From contig CANCCF010000124.1 of assembly GCA_947374485.1 (NCBI GenBank), positions 1 through 11,608 on the forward strand: a DNA stretch of 11,608 bases. The letters run 5' to 3'. The stretch comes from Comamonadaceae bacterium. GTDB lineage: Bacteria; Pseudomonadota; Gammaproteobacteria; Burkholderiales; Burkholderiaceae_C. Positions 1 to 7,362 of this stretch are shown here, one piece after another. Made by a program: the position numbers and the translations under genes. Numbering within the stretch: position 1 is the stretch's first letter; each line of letters begins with the position of its first letter. The notes below the pieces were generated by a model. The model was given only the letters and a program-made list of their open reading frames with translations. It was not told where the DNA came from and searched no databases.

Positions 1-1169
1 GGGCTTTTGCCAATGTAGGGAATGTTGGTGGGCGTGGCCGGGCGCAGGCCGGTCCAGAACTGCGGGTTGCCGCCCTCGGTTTCCAGGCGCGTGTCGCAGA
101 CGCCGGGGAACACCGTTTCCACCCGGCGCGCCAGCATGTGGCAGCGTGCACGCGAGAGGGCACTGTCCAGCCCGGTGTCGTAGCCGCCCACTTCAATGGT
201 GCCGGCAATGCGCAGCGTGTCACCCAGGCGGCTCATGGCGCATTTGACCGAGTCGTCAATAAAGCTGACCGTCGGCGCCAGTTCGGGTTTCAATATCTTG
301 AAGGTGGCGCTGTAGCCCTTGCCGGGGTAGATAGGCAGGTTCACGCCCACGGTGCGCAAGAGCGGCGCGGTGTACGAGCCCATGGCCAGCACGAACTGCT
401 CGCTGTGCAGAGCCGTGACCTGGCCGCTGGCGCGGTCGCGCACGCTGACGGTGTCCAGGCTGTTGCCCGCTTTGTTGAGCGACAGCACGTCGTGGTTCCA
501 CAGGAACTGCACGCCGCGCGCCGCGCAACGCCGGGCCAGTTGCTGGGTGAATTCGCGCGCGTCACCGCTTTCGTCGCTGGCGGTAAAAGTGCCGCCCACA
601 ATCTGGTCGCGGTACTGTTGAAAAGCGGGCTCGATGGCCAGCAACTCGTCGCGGCTGACCACGCGGCGCTGCACGCCGTACTTGGCCATCAGGGCGGCGG
701 CACCGGCAGCAGAATCAAAAGACTTTTGGTCCAGGTAAAAGTGGGCAATACCCTTTTCCAGCCGGTTATAGGAAATGCCGGTGGCGTCCACCACATCCTT
801 CAAGGCCTGGTGGCTGTAGGAGCCCAGGGCCACGAGCTGCTGCACATTGCGCTCAAAAGCGGTGTCGTTGCAGTTGGCCAAAAACTCCAGGCCCCAGCGG
901 TACTGGTGCCAACCCTCGCCCCATGGCATTTGCGGCCTGAACAACAAAGGGGCTTCTTTGCTGAACATCCATTTGAGCGCCTTCCAGGGTGCGTCCTTGT
1001 TGGCCCAGGGTTCGCAGTAGCTCACCGAAATTTGCGCCGCATTGGCAAAGCTGGCTTCCAGTGCAGCATCTGCCTGCCGGTCCACCACGGTGACCTCGTG
1101 GCCGCGCTGGGCCAGATGCCAGGCGGTGCTGATGCCGATGATGCCCGCGCCCAAAACTGTAATTTTCAT
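1..1169 (-). CDS. dadA: D-amino acid dehydrogenase, small subunit-like (partial, 3' end outside window)
   Basis: FAD-dependent enzyme that oxidatively deaminates D-amino acids (typically D-alanine) to 2-oxo acids, passing electrons to the membrane respiratory chain. Translating the minus strand from the ATG at 1169 gives an unbroken frame of 389 residues that runs off the window; family members are roughly 415-435 residues, so only a short C-terminal tail is missing. The N-terminus begins MKITVLGAGIIGISTAWHLA, the GxGxxG dinucleotide-binding fold of the DAO superfamily (residues 7-12), followed by an acidic residue at the end of the second strand (VTVVD). Further on are the DadA-typical segments SFANAAQISVSYCEPWA and, near the cut, NPQFWTGLRPATPTNIPYIG, the conserved FAD-contacting C-terminal motif. 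No strong Shine-Dalgarno is visible. It is divergent from an ArgP-type regulator with a 77-nt gap. Family assignment is firm; the exact amino-acid substrate is inferred. Confidence 0.93.
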   Translation of the reverse strand, partial: MKITVLGAGIIGISTAWHLAQRGHEVTVVDRQADAALEASFANAAQISVSYCEPWANKDAPWKALKWMFSKEAPLLFRPQMPWGEGWHQYRWGLEFLANCNDTAFERNVQQLVALGSYSHQALKDVVDATGISYNRLEKGIAHFYLDQKSFDSAAGAAALMAKYGVQRRVVSRDELLAIEPAFQQYRDQIVGGTFTASDESGDAREFTQQLARRCAARGVQFLWNHDVLSLNKAGNSLDTVSVRDRASGQVTALHSEQFVLAMGSYTAPLLRTVGVNLPIYPGKGYSATFKILKPELAPTVSFIDDSVKCAMSRLGDTLRIAGTIEVGGYDTGLDSALSRARCHMLARRVETVFPGVCDTRLETEGGNPQFWTGLRPATPTNIPYIGKS

Positions 1170-1209
1170 GCGGCCAGTGTCGCGCAATTGCCAAAATTCA
1201 AGAAAGCCG

Positions 1210-1242
1210 AACGCGAGAGATTACGAAAGCATTAGCCGCGTT
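1210..1242. promoter_or_regulatory. Possible operator in the dadA-argP divergent region
   Basis: The 77-nt gap between the two divergent starts holds inverted arms AACGCG (1210-1215) and CGCGTT (1237-1242) separated by 21 nt, with T1222-N11-A1234 (the LysR T-N11-A pattern) between them. This is where an ArgP-type protein could control dadA and itself. Six-base arms at this spacing can occur by chance, so this is a weak inference. Confidence 0.25.
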
Positions 1243-1246
1243 AATA

Positions 1247-2209
1247 ATGGAGCCCATGCGAACCTTTGATGCCGATGCCCTGGAATGTCTGGCTGCCATC
1301 GTGGAGGAAGGCGGCTTTGAGCGGGCCGCCGTGCGCCTGTCGGTGACGCAATCGGCGGTGTCGCAGAGACTGCGCTCGCTCGAAGCCCAGGTGGGCACGG
1401 TGCTGCTGGTGCGCAGCCGCCCCATCCGCGCCACCACCGCTGGGCGCTTGCTGATCAAACACGCGGTGCAGCTGCGTCTCTTGCGCGCGGATCTGGAAAA
1501 CGACCTCCAGGATCTGGCACCCGGCGCCAATGCCCAGCGCGAGGAAGACCGCATCTCCATTGCCATCAACGCCGACAGCATTGCCACCTGGGCCCTGCCC
1601 GCGCTCAGCCCGCTGGTGCATGCGGGCTTGCCGCTCGAAATCATCACCGACGACCAGGACTTCACCCACGACTGGCTGCGCGAGGGCCAGGTGCTGGGCT
1701 GCGTCACCACCCTGAAGCTGGCGCTGCGCGGCTGCAAGGTGCTGCCTCTGGGGGATATGCATTACGTGGCGGTGGCGTCCGGGGCCTTTGCGGCCGCCCA
1801 CTGCCCGCAAGGCCTCACAGCCCACAACTTCCGCCAGATGCCTTTTATTGCCTTCAACCGCAAGGACGATTTGCAGACCGATTTCGTGGGCCGGGCCTTG
1901 GGCCTGCGTCGCGTGGCCTTGAGCCAGCGCTTTGTGCCCAGCTCCGAGGGCCAGGTGCACGCGGTGCAAGCCGGCTGGGGTGCCAGCGTGGTGCCGCAGC
2001 TGCTGGTGCAGGATGCGCTGGAGCGTGGTGAGCTGGTCAATTTGGTGCCCGCCTTCAGCTTGCCGGTCAGCCTGTATTGGCACTGCTGGAACCTGGACTC
2101 GGACGTGATTGACCGCCTGACCCGGGCTTTGGCCCAAGGCGCCGGGCAGGCCTTGGGCGTGACGCCAAAACTGGACAGTCACAAATTAACCCTACGCTCC
2201 ACGGAATGA
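1247..2209 (+). CDS. argP: LysR-family regulator, ArgP/IciA type
   Basis: DNA-binding regulator of the ArgP (IciA) branch of LysR proteins, which senses lysine/arginine and in many bacteria activates amino-acid exporters such as argO/lysE. The N-terminal winged helix-turn-helix spans about residues 5-65, with the recognition segment FERAAVRLSVTQSAVSQRLR at residues 24-43. The effector domain follows; INADSIATWALPALSPLV and the late LYWHCWNLDS are recognisably ArgP-like (E. coli ArgP has NADSLATWLLPALAP and LYWHRF). At 320 residues it is slightly longer than the usual ~300. The start could be the ATG at 1247 or the in-frame ATG at 1256; GGAG at 1249-1252 sits only 3 nt before the latter, so the start is unsettled. 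It is divergent from dadA, not from a lysE exporter as is common in betaproteobacteria, so D-amino-acid or lysine catabolism is a plausible target. Family is secure; the target is inferred. Confidence 0.88.
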   Translation: MEPMRTFDADALECLAAIVEEGGFERAAVRLSVTQSAVSQRLRSLEAQVGTVLLVRSRPIRATTAGRLLIKHAVQLRLLRADLENDLQDLAPGANAQREEDRISIAINADSIATWALPALSPLVHAGLPLEIITDDQDFTHDWLREGQVLGCVTTLKLALRGCKVLPLGDMHYVAVASGAFAAAHCPQGLTAHNFRQMPFIAFNRKDDLQTDFVGRALGLRRVALSQRFVPSSEGQVHAVQAGWGASVVPQLLVQDALERGELVNLVPAFSLPVSLYWHCWNLDSDVIDRLTRALAQGAGQALGVTPKLDSHKLTLRSTE

Positions 2210-2231
2210 CGCTGACGGCTAAACTGGCTCC

Positions 2232-2855
2232 ATGAATTCCAGCAACGTGGTCAAGGTGTCCTTCAAAGAGCAAATGCTGCAGGCGCGCGAGGAGGCCATC
2301 ATCCGCGTGGTCAACCTGCTGCTGGCCGAAAAGGGCTTTGAGGCCATGACGGTGGACGAGGTGGCCGCAGCCGTGGGCATTGCCAAGGCCAGCCTGTACA
2401 AGCACTTCCCCAGCAAGGAAGACTTGGCCGCCGCGGCCATGGTCAGCGTGATGCGCCGCGCCCAGGATTTCATCGCCACCCTGCCCACCGACGCTGCGCC
2501 GCGGGACAACCTGCGTGCCGTGGTGCGCTGGACCATGGAGGTGAAGCTGGCCGGTGAAATGCCGTCGTTGCCGAGCCAGAACTCCAAGCTGCGTGCCGTG
2601 TTGATGGGCAGCCGCGACTACATGGACGGCCTGATGGACGTGAGCGACGTACTGGGTGGCTGGATCGAGGCGGCGCAGGCGCAAGGCACTATCAACCCCC
2701 ATATGCCGGCCATCGCCATCCTCTACACCGTCTATGCACGCGCCTGTGACCCGGTGCTGGAGTTTCTGAAAATGGGCGGCCAACACAGCGATGCCCAGAT
2801 CATTGAACTGGTGCTGTCCACCTGTTTTGACGGGCTGAACGCGCGCCCCGTTTAA
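2232..2855 (+). CDS. TetR/AcrR-family transcriptional regulator
   Basis: A 207-residue TetR-family regulator, normal length for the family (about 190-220). The N-terminal three-helix DNA-binding domain covers about residues 17-66; the helix-turn-helix reads MTVDEVAAAVGIAKASLYKH with FPSKEDL after it, the canonical TetR signature. The rest is the all-helical ligand/dimerisation domain (including AIAILYTVYARACDPVLEFL), which I cannot assign to a known ligand class. The gene starts 22 nt after the argP-type stop on the same strand, so read-through or co-transcription is possible, but no strong Shine-Dalgarno precedes its ATG. It converges on the phosphoesterase gene with only 7 nt between the stops and no visible terminator, so the two transcripts probably overlap at their 3' ends. 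The usual TetR target, a divergent neighbour, is absent, so its regulon cannot be read from context. Confidence 0.88.
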   Translation: MNSSNVVKVSFKEQMLQAREEAIIRVVNLLLAEKGFEAMTVDEVAAAVGIAKASLYKHFPSKEDLAAAAMVSVMRRAQDFIATLPTDAAPRDNLRAVVRWTMEVKLAGEMPSLPSQNSKLRAVLMGSRDYMDGLMDVSDVLGGWIEAAQAQGTINPHMPAIAILYTVYARACDPVLEFLKMGGQHSDAQIIELVLSTCFDGLNARPV

Positions 2856-2862
2856 GCCCCGG

Positions 2863-3654
2863 CTAAATCGCGATGCAGTGCGCGGCCTGAAAGTGCGCTT
2901 GTTCGTTCTTGCGCGCATAGCCCAGCGGATTGGCCACCACCCTGCAGCCACCCACCACATAGTCCGAAGGCGCGTGCAAATGCCCGTGCAGCCACAGGCT
3001 GGCATGGGGCAGCAAGGCGTCCAGCGGGTTGCAAAAGCCGGCTGTGCCGGGCGTGAGCCCGTAGCGCGGGTCGGCACTCAAGAGGCTGGGCGCAAAGTGG
3101 GTGACAACCACCGTGCTGCCGTCAAACGCGGTTTCGAGCTCGGGTTTTAGCCAGGCCTGGCACAGCAGGGCCTGCTCGCGCAGTTGCTCGGCCAAAAAGG
3201 GCTCACCCCGCCGGGTGGTGCCGGTTTTCTTCAAATAGTAGTTGGCGGCACGGTAGGCCTTTTCGGGCGCACCCAGCGCTTCGAAATCGCTCCACAGGGT
3301 GGTGCCCACAAAGCGCAACGCTCGGCCCTGCAGGTCGGTCCAAGGCGACACGAAGCTGGCGCGCTCCAGCCAGACCATGCCCAACCTTTCACAAGTTTCG
3401 CGCAGGCGCGCATGGGCCACGTCAAAGTCCAGCGTGTCGTATTCGTGGTTACCCGGCACAAAGATCACCGGCGTCGGCCAGCCGTGCAAGGGTGAGAACT
3501 GGCGCAGGCCGAAGTCGCTGTCCTGCATCTGGTGGCCGCTTTGGTAGGAGCCAATGTCACCGGCCAGCACCAGCACATCGGCACCCGGTGCCGCGGTGGC
3601 TTGCCAGTGCGGGTGGGTTTCGAGGTGCAGGTCGGAAAGAAGTTGGATGTTCAT
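2863..3654 (-). CDS. Calcineurin-like metallophosphoesterase
   Basis: A 263-residue dinuclear-metal phosphoesterase, probably cytoplasmic since no signal peptide is present. All metal-binding motifs are visible in order: SDLH (D8, H10), LAGDIG (D33), PGNHEYD (N69, H70), VVTHFAPS (H186) and GHLHAPSD (H225, H227). These hydrolyse phosphomonoester or phosphodiester bonds; the substrate cannot be told from the sequence. I place the start at the ATG at 3654 because the strand-and-metal motif begins immediately (MNIQLLSDLH). The frame stays open further upstream, but that stretch overlaps the upstream LysR gene in another register and gives composition-poor sequence. The gene begins 10 nt after the stop of the LysR gene on the same strand, which suggests co-transcription. 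Superfamily call is strong; specific function unknown. Confidence 0.88.
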   Translation of the reverse strand: MNIQLLSDLHLETHPHWQATAAPGADVLVLAGDIGSYQSGHQMQDSDFGLRQFSPLHGWPTPVIFVPGNHEYDTLDFDVAHARLRETCERLGMVWLERASFVSPWTDLQGRALRFVGTTLWSDFEALGAPEKAYRAANYYLKKTGTTRRGEPFLAEQLREQALLCQAWLKPELETAFDGSTVVVTHFAPSLLSADPRYGLTPGTAGFCNPLDALLPHASLWLHGHLHAPSDYVVGGCRVVANPLGYARKNEQAHFQAAHCIAI

Positions 3655-3664
3655 GCGCCAGCCA

Positions 3665-4639
3665 TCATGCCGGAAATGCCTTGTCCGCCAGGGCCAGCAC
3701 CTTGGCCCGCAGCCAGGCCTGGGCGCTGGAGGCGTCCTGCCGGTGGTGCCACAGGGCATCGACCTGGATGCGGGGCACTTCAAACGGCAGCTCGCGCTGC
3801 AGCAACTGGTCGGCAAAGCCGGTCACGTTGATGAAATGGCGCGGCAGCACGGTGAGCAGGTCCGAGTTGGCCACCACCTTGCCTGCAGTAAAAAACTGGT
3901 TCACCGTCAGCACCACGCGCCGTGTACGACCCTTCAGGGCCAGGGCCTCGTCCACAAAGCCAAAGGCGCGGCCCGAAAAACTCACCAGCAAATGGCGCGC
4001 GCCGCAGTAGCGGTTCAGCGTCAAGGCACCGGTGGCAAACGGGTGACCCCGGCGCATCACGCACACGTATTCACCCTGGAACAGGCGGTGGTGCAAAAAG
4101 GAGGCGGTTTCTCCCATCTGGGCGCGTGCGCCCAGGTCGGCCAGCGCACCCGGAAAGTGGCCTATGGCCAGATCGGCCTGGCCCTCGTCGAGCAGCCGGC
4201 GCGGGTCGCGCGTGGTCAGTGGCAGAACGCGCAAGCTGACACTGGGCGCCTCCTTGGCAAACACGGCCACTAGGCCCGGCATCAGTTCGGCGGCTGTGGC
4301 ATCTGCCATGGCCAGCACAAAGGCGGTGTCGGCCACGGCCGGGTCGAACACGCTGGGTGCCAGGGAAGCCTGCAGGCTGCGCAAGGCTTCGCGCACAGGC
4401 GGCCAAACCTCCTGTGCCCGCGCACTGGGCTCCAACGTGCGGCCCTTGCGCACCAGCAGATCGTCCCCCAAAGACTCGCGCAGGCGGCGCAAGGCATTGC
4501 TGACTGCCGGTTGCGTGAGCGACAGGTGCTTGGCTGCCTTGGTCAAGCTGCGCTCGGCCATGACCACGTCAAACACCTTGAGCAGGTTCAGGTCGAAGGT
4601 GCGCAGGTTGAATGGAATGGCAGTGTTTGTCGTTTTCAT
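3665..4639 (-). CDS. LysR-family regulator (NodD/NahR-like subgroup)
   Basis: A 324-residue LysR-type regulator. The winged helix-turn-helix is at about residues 15-74: FDLNLLKVFDVVMAERSLTK, then AAKHLSLTQPAVSNALRRLR and DDLLVRKGR, a wording typical of the NodD/NahR/LinR branch. The effector-binding domain follows, with the DLAIGHFP strand near residue 157 and a C-terminal LysR fold. The ATG at 4639 is chosen because it lies directly ahead of the conserved FDLNLL segment; the frame is open much further upstream but that sequence is antisense to the divergent membrane-protein gene. A 15-bp palindrome begins 3 nt upstream of the start, and no Shine-Dalgarno is seen, so autoregulation and possibly a near-leaderless transcript are suggested. 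The phosphoesterase gene follows 10 nt downstream. The inducer is unknown; the divergent membrane protein is the obvious candidate target. Confidence 0.88.
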   Translation of the reverse strand: MKTTNTAIPFNLRTFDLNLLKVFDVVMAERSLTKAAKHLSLTQPAVSNALRRLRESLGDDLLVRKGRTLEPSARAQEVWPPVREALRSLQASLAPSVFDPAVADTAFVLAMADATAAELMPGLVAVFAKEAPSVSLRVLPLTTRDPRRLLDEGQADLAIGHFPGALADLGARAQMGETASFLHHRLFQGEYVCVMRRGHPFATGALTLNRYCGARHLLVSFSGRAFGFVDEALALKGRTRRVVLTVNQFFTAGKVVANSDLLTVLPRHFINVTGFADQLLQRELPFEVPRIQVDALWHHRQDASSAQAWLRAKVLALADKAFPA

Positions 4640-4641
4640 CC

Positions 4642-4656
4642 ATTCATTGTATGAAT
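4642..4656. promoter_or_regulatory. 15-bp perfect palindrome, candidate LysR operator
   Basis: ATTCAT-TGT-ATGAAT is perfectly symmetrical and contains T4643-N11-A4655, the LysR consensus. It lies 3 nt upstream of the LysR start codon and about 45 nt upstream of the divergent gene. On the minus strand it includes TACAAT (4651-4646), a good -10 box with TTGGTT 18 nt upstream. On the plus strand TTGTCG (4627-4632) and TATGAA (4650-4655) are 17 nt apart. A protein bound here would cover both candidate promoters. The promoters are inferred; the palindrome is seen directly. Confidence 0.55.
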
Positions 4657-4702
4657 AGATAAGATCACCAACCAAAAGTAGACCATCATGAGGGAAAACC
4701 CT

Positions 4703-5176
4703 ATGATTCAGGCCATGTCTACACACATTACCCCCGCAGTGAACCTTTCCCGCGAATTTGCCATGGCCCGTTTTGCCGAGCCCGAGTTGGCCAATGCGCC
4801 GCGCGCGTCTGCCAACACCAGTCCCTTGCTGATCGGCAGTTCGGTTGCCACGGTGGATGGCTCGCAAACCTTGGCAGGCATGTTGCTGGCCGCCGCCATG
4901 GCAGCCCTGCTGGTGGTGGCCGACCAGGTCATTGACACCTGGACCGATGGCCATTTGCTGGCCGGCTGGGTGGCACTGTGGACCGTCGCCTTTGCCGCCT
5001 TGGCACTGTTGGCAACCCCCTTGCGCCGGTGGGCGGCTGCCGTGGCGGCTGGCCTGAACCGCCGTGTAGCAGCGGAGCGCAGTGCGCAGGAAGAAGCCCG
5101 CATGTGGGAAATGGCCAGCCACGACCCGCGTGTGATGGACGATATCCGCGCCGCCATTGCGCACCAGGCCAGCTAA
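4703..5176 (+). CDS. Small two-helix membrane protein, unknown function
   Basis: A 157-residue protein I cannot name. After a polar N-terminal region of about 55 residues come two hydrophobic segments, about 56-76 (TLAGMLLAAAMAALLVVA) and 86-106 (LLAGWVALWTVAFAALALLA), then TPLRRW and a charged, helical C-terminus ending AERSAQEEARMWEMASHDPR followed by VMDDIRAAIAH. The arginine-rich step after the second helix suggests both ends face the cytoplasm. I prefer the ATG at 4703 over the in-frame ATG at 4688 because AGGGA (4691-4695) sits 7 nt before it; 4715 is another in-frame option. It is divergent from a LysR regulator across a palindromic operator candidate and ends in a strong terminator. 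The codon pattern matches its neighbours, so it is a resident gene. LysR control is inferred. Confidence 0.78.
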   Translation: MIQAMSTHITPAVNLSREFAMARFAEPELANAPRASANTSPLLIGSSVATVDGSQTLAGMLLAAAMAALLVVADQVIDTWTDGHLLAGWVALWTVAFAALALLATPLRRWAAAVAAGLNRRVAAERSAQEEARMWEMASHDPRVMDDIRAAIAHQAS

Positions 5177-5196
5177 GTCGGCTGCCAAACCCCGAC

Positions 5197-5226
5197 AAAA
5201 AAGCCACCGCATGCGGTGGCTTTTTT
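5197..5226. terminator. Symmetric bidirectional rho-independent terminator
   Basis: A 30-bp perfect palindrome: A6, then GCCACCG-CATG-CGGTGGC, then T6. On either strand the RNA forms a 7-bp GC-rich stem with a 4-nt loop followed by six U. It lies between the membrane-protein stop (5176) and the pckG stop (5267), so it serves both convergent genes. Confidence 0.95.
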
Positions 5227-5266
5227 GCGTGCGCGCCCTGCCCGGACGTGCACTGTCGACGCCGGT

Positions 5267-7174
5267 TCAGGCCGCCAGGCGCTGTTCCAGTCTGGTTTTT
5301 GTCTCTTCGAGTTCCCGGGGCAGGTGGTAGGCGAGTTGGGTGAATAGCGCGGTGTGCAGGGCGATTTCCTGTGTCCATGCTTCCTTGTTCAGGCTGGTAA
5401 CGGATTCAAACTGTGCGGGTGTGAAGTCCAAGCCGGTCCAGGTGATTTCAGCGTAAGCCGGGGCCACGCCAAAGCCGGTTTCCACGCCGGCTGCCGTGCC
5501 TTCCAGGCGGTCGATCATCCATTTGAGCACGCGCATGTTTTCACCGTACCCGGGCCAGACGAACTTGCCGTCGTCACCCTTGCGGAACCAGTTGGTGGTG
5601 AAAATCCTGGGCAGCGTGGCACCCGATGCGGCCAGTTTCTCACCCATGTCCAGCCAGTGCTGGAAGTAGTCGCTCATGTTGTAGCCGGTGAACGGCAGCA
5701 TGGCAAAGGGGTCGCGACGCACCACGCCCATTTGGCCCACGGCCGCCGCCGTGGTTTCGGAGCCCATGGTGGCAGCCATATAGACGCCCTCCACCCAGGT
5801 GCGCGCTTCGGTCACCAGCGGCACGGTGGTGGAGCGGCGCCCGCCGAAGATGAAGGCATCGATGGCCACACCATTGGCGTCATCCCAGGCCGAATCCAGG
5901 GCCGGGTTGTTGGTTGCGGCCACCGTAAAGCGGGCATTGGGGTGGGCCGCCTTGGCGCCGGTTTCCTTGGCAATCTCGGGTGTCCAGTCCTTGCCCTGCC
6001 AGTCGATCAGGTGCGCGGGCATGGCGCCCGTGTCTTTCTCCATGCCTTCCCACCAGACATCGCCGTCGTCGGTCAGCGCCACGTTGGTAAAGATCACGTT
6101 CTTGTCCAGGCTGGCCATGCAGTTGGGGTTGGTGTGGAAGTTGGTGCCCGGGGCGACGCCAAAGTAGCCCGCTTCGGGGTTGATGGCATAGAGCTTGCCG
6201 TCGGCGTTGGGTTTGATCCAGGCGATGTCGTCGCCAATGGTGGTCACCTTCCAGCCGTCAAAGCCCGCGGGTGGCACCAGCATGGAGAAGTTGGTCTTGC
6301 CACAGGCGCTGGGGAACGCAGCGGCGACATGGTATTTTTTGCCCTGGGGGTTGGTTACACCCAGAATCAGCATGTGCTCGGCCAGCCAGCCCGGGCTACC
6401 GGAGGGCCCCTCTGAGGCCGCGCGTCCCATGTTGGAGGCGATGCGCAGCGCAAAACATTTTTTGCCCAGCAAAGCGTTGCCGCCGTAACCCGAGCCATGT
6501 GACCAGATTTCACGGGTCTCGGGGTAGTGCACGATGTATTTGGTGGCGCTGCAGGGCCATTTCACATCTTTCTCGCCCGGCTGCAGTGGCGCGCCCACGG
6601 TGTGCACACAGGGCACAAAGGCGCCGTCCACACCCAGCACGTCGTACACGGCCCGGCCCATGCGCGTCATGATGCGCTGGTTCACGGCCACATAGGCGCT
6701 GTCGGAGAGTTCAATGCCGATGTGGGCAATGTGCGATCCCAAGGGGCCCATGGAAAACGGTACCACGTACATGGTGCGCCCGCGCATGCAACCGTCGAAC
6801 AAGGCCTTTTGGCCGTCTTTGCCGGTTTGCAGCAAGGCGCGCATCTCGGCCGGTTCCATCCAGTTGTTGGTGGGGCCTGCGTTCTCTTTTTTGGCGCTGC
6901 AGATAAAGGTGCGGTCTTCCACGCGGGCCACGTCGCTGGGGTCGGAGCAGGCCAGAAAGCTGTTGGGGCGCTTGGCTGCGTTGAGGCGCTTGAAGGTGCC
7001 CGCATCCACCAGCTGCTGGCACAGGCGTTGGTATTCTTCTTCGGAGCCATCGCACCAGTAAATGGATTGGGGCTTGCACAGGGCCGCCATTTCGGCGACC
7101 CAGGCAATGAGTCGCGCATTTTTGACATAGCTGGGCGCATCAAGCGTCAATCCCTGCATTACCGGTGAATTCAT
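5267..7174 (-). CDS. pckG: Phosphoenolpyruvate carboxykinase (GTP)
   Basis: Converts oxaloacetate plus GTP to phosphoenolpyruvate, CO2 and GDP, the entry step of gluconeogenesis from TCA-cycle carbon; cytoplasmic and Mn-dependent. The 635-residue product is close to the family length (about 600-625 in bacteria). Diagnostic GTP-PEPCK features are present: VEDRTFICS with the substrate arginine near residue 88, GYGGNALLGKKC (229-240) with the metal-binding lysine, LAEHML with the metal histidine at 267, the P-loop with the reactive cysteine FPSACGKTN (287-295, C291), GDDIAWI (314-320), FGGRRSTTVPLV (443-454), NWFRKG (528-533) and FVWPGYGENMRVLKW. The ATG at 7174 is preceded by AGGAG (7186-7182) at 7 nt, an excellent ribosome site, so the longer open frame upstream is not used. 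It appears monocistronic, ending at the shared terminator near 5226. Upstream lie a candidate promoter, repeats and a leader hairpin. Confidence 0.98.
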   Translation of the reverse strand: MNSPVMQGLTLDAPSYVKNARLIAWVAEMAALCKPQSIYWCDGSEEEYQRLCQQLVDAGTFKRLNAAKRPNSFLACSDPSDVARVEDRTFICSAKKENAGPTNNWMEPAEMRALLQTGKDGQKALFDGCMRGRTMYVVPFSMGPLGSHIAHIGIELSDSAYVAVNQRIMTRMGRAVYDVLGVDGAFVPCVHTVGAPLQPGEKDVKWPCSATKYIVHYPETREIWSHGSGYGGNALLGKKCFALRIASNMGRAASEGPSGSPGWLAEHMLILGVTNPQGKKYHVAAAFPSACGKTNFSMLVPPAGFDGWKVTTIGDDIAWIKPNADGKLYAINPEAGYFGVAPGTNFHTNPNCMASLDKNVIFTNVALTDDGDVWWEGMEKDTGAMPAHLIDWQGKDWTPEIAKETGAKAAHPNARFTVAATNNPALDSAWDDANGVAIDAFIFGGRRSTTVPLVTEARTWVEGVYMAATMGSETTAAAVGQMGVVRRDPFAMLPFTGYNMSDYFQHWLDMGEKLAASGATLPRIFTTNWFRKGDDGKFVWPGYGENMRVLKWMIDRLEGTAAGVETGFGVAPAYAEITWTGLDFTPAQFESVTSLNKEAWTQEIALHTALFTQLAYHLPRELEETKTRLEQRLAA

Positions 7175-7199
7175 GAAAAAGCTCCTGGGTTTTGAAAAT

Positions 7200-7239
7200 C
7201 GTCTTTTCAAAGAAAATCCGTGAGTTCTTGGAAAAGACG
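7200..7239 (-). promoter_or_regulatory. Long hairpin in the pckG leader
   Basis: Perfect 9-bp arms (CGTCTTTTC 7200-7208 and GAAAAGACG 7231-7239) continue inward, after one mismatch, with five more pairs (7210-7214 with 7225-7229), giving a 15-position stem around a 10-nt loop. In the pckG message it would end about 25 nt before the start codon and is followed by GATTTTC, then the ribosome site. A leader structure controlling stability, elongation or translation is inferred; the pairing is seen directly. Confidence 0.6.
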
Positions 7240-7286
7240 ACTCCAAGGCATGCGCCTGCATTGGCGTACATTTGGAGTGGCAGTCA

Positions 7287-7314
7287 ATTCTATGAACCGG
7301 CACCCGGGTTACAA
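7287..7314 (-). promoter_or_regulatory. Candidate sigma-70 promoter of pckG
   Basis: On the minus strand, TTGTAA (7314-7309, 4/6 to the -35 consensus) is followed after 16 nt by TAGAAT (7292-7287, 5/6 to the -10). Transcription would start near 7280, giving a leader of about 105 nt that contains the 7200-7239 hairpin. The position is consistent with the repeats immediately upstream. Prediction by eye only. Confidence 0.45.
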
Positions 7315-7323
7315 AGCAGTTAC

Positions 7324-7362
7324 ATGCAAACATCATGCAAAATATGCATGATTTTATGCAAA
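7324..7362. repeat. Phased ATGCAAA repeats upstream of the pckG promoter
   Basis: ATGCAAA occurs three times, at 7324-7330, 7335-7341 and 7356-7362, starting 11 and 21 nt apart, that is about one and two helical turns. The related ATGCAT (7344-7349) and ATGCAC (7375-7380) extend the series. The cluster is AT-rich in a GC-rich genome and lies just upstream of the candidate -35 box of pckG (about -44 to -82), the usual place for an activator or cooperatively binding repressor. The repeats are seen; the binding protein is unknown. From 7384 to 7510 I see no further feature. Confidence 0.5.

Noticed and set aside
138..1235. Plus-strand 365-codon open frame.
   Set aside because: It is antisense to dadA, whose minus-strand translation matches its family from end to end; long antisense frames are common in GC-rich DNA.
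4640..5212. N-terminal extension of the LysR frame by 191 residues.
   Set aside because: The extension is antisense to the membrane-protein gene and crosses the intergenic operator; the LysR fold starts just after the ATG at 4639.
5354..6415. Plus-strand 353-codon open frame opposite pckG.
   Set aside because: Pure antisense shadow of a clearly identified enzyme gene.
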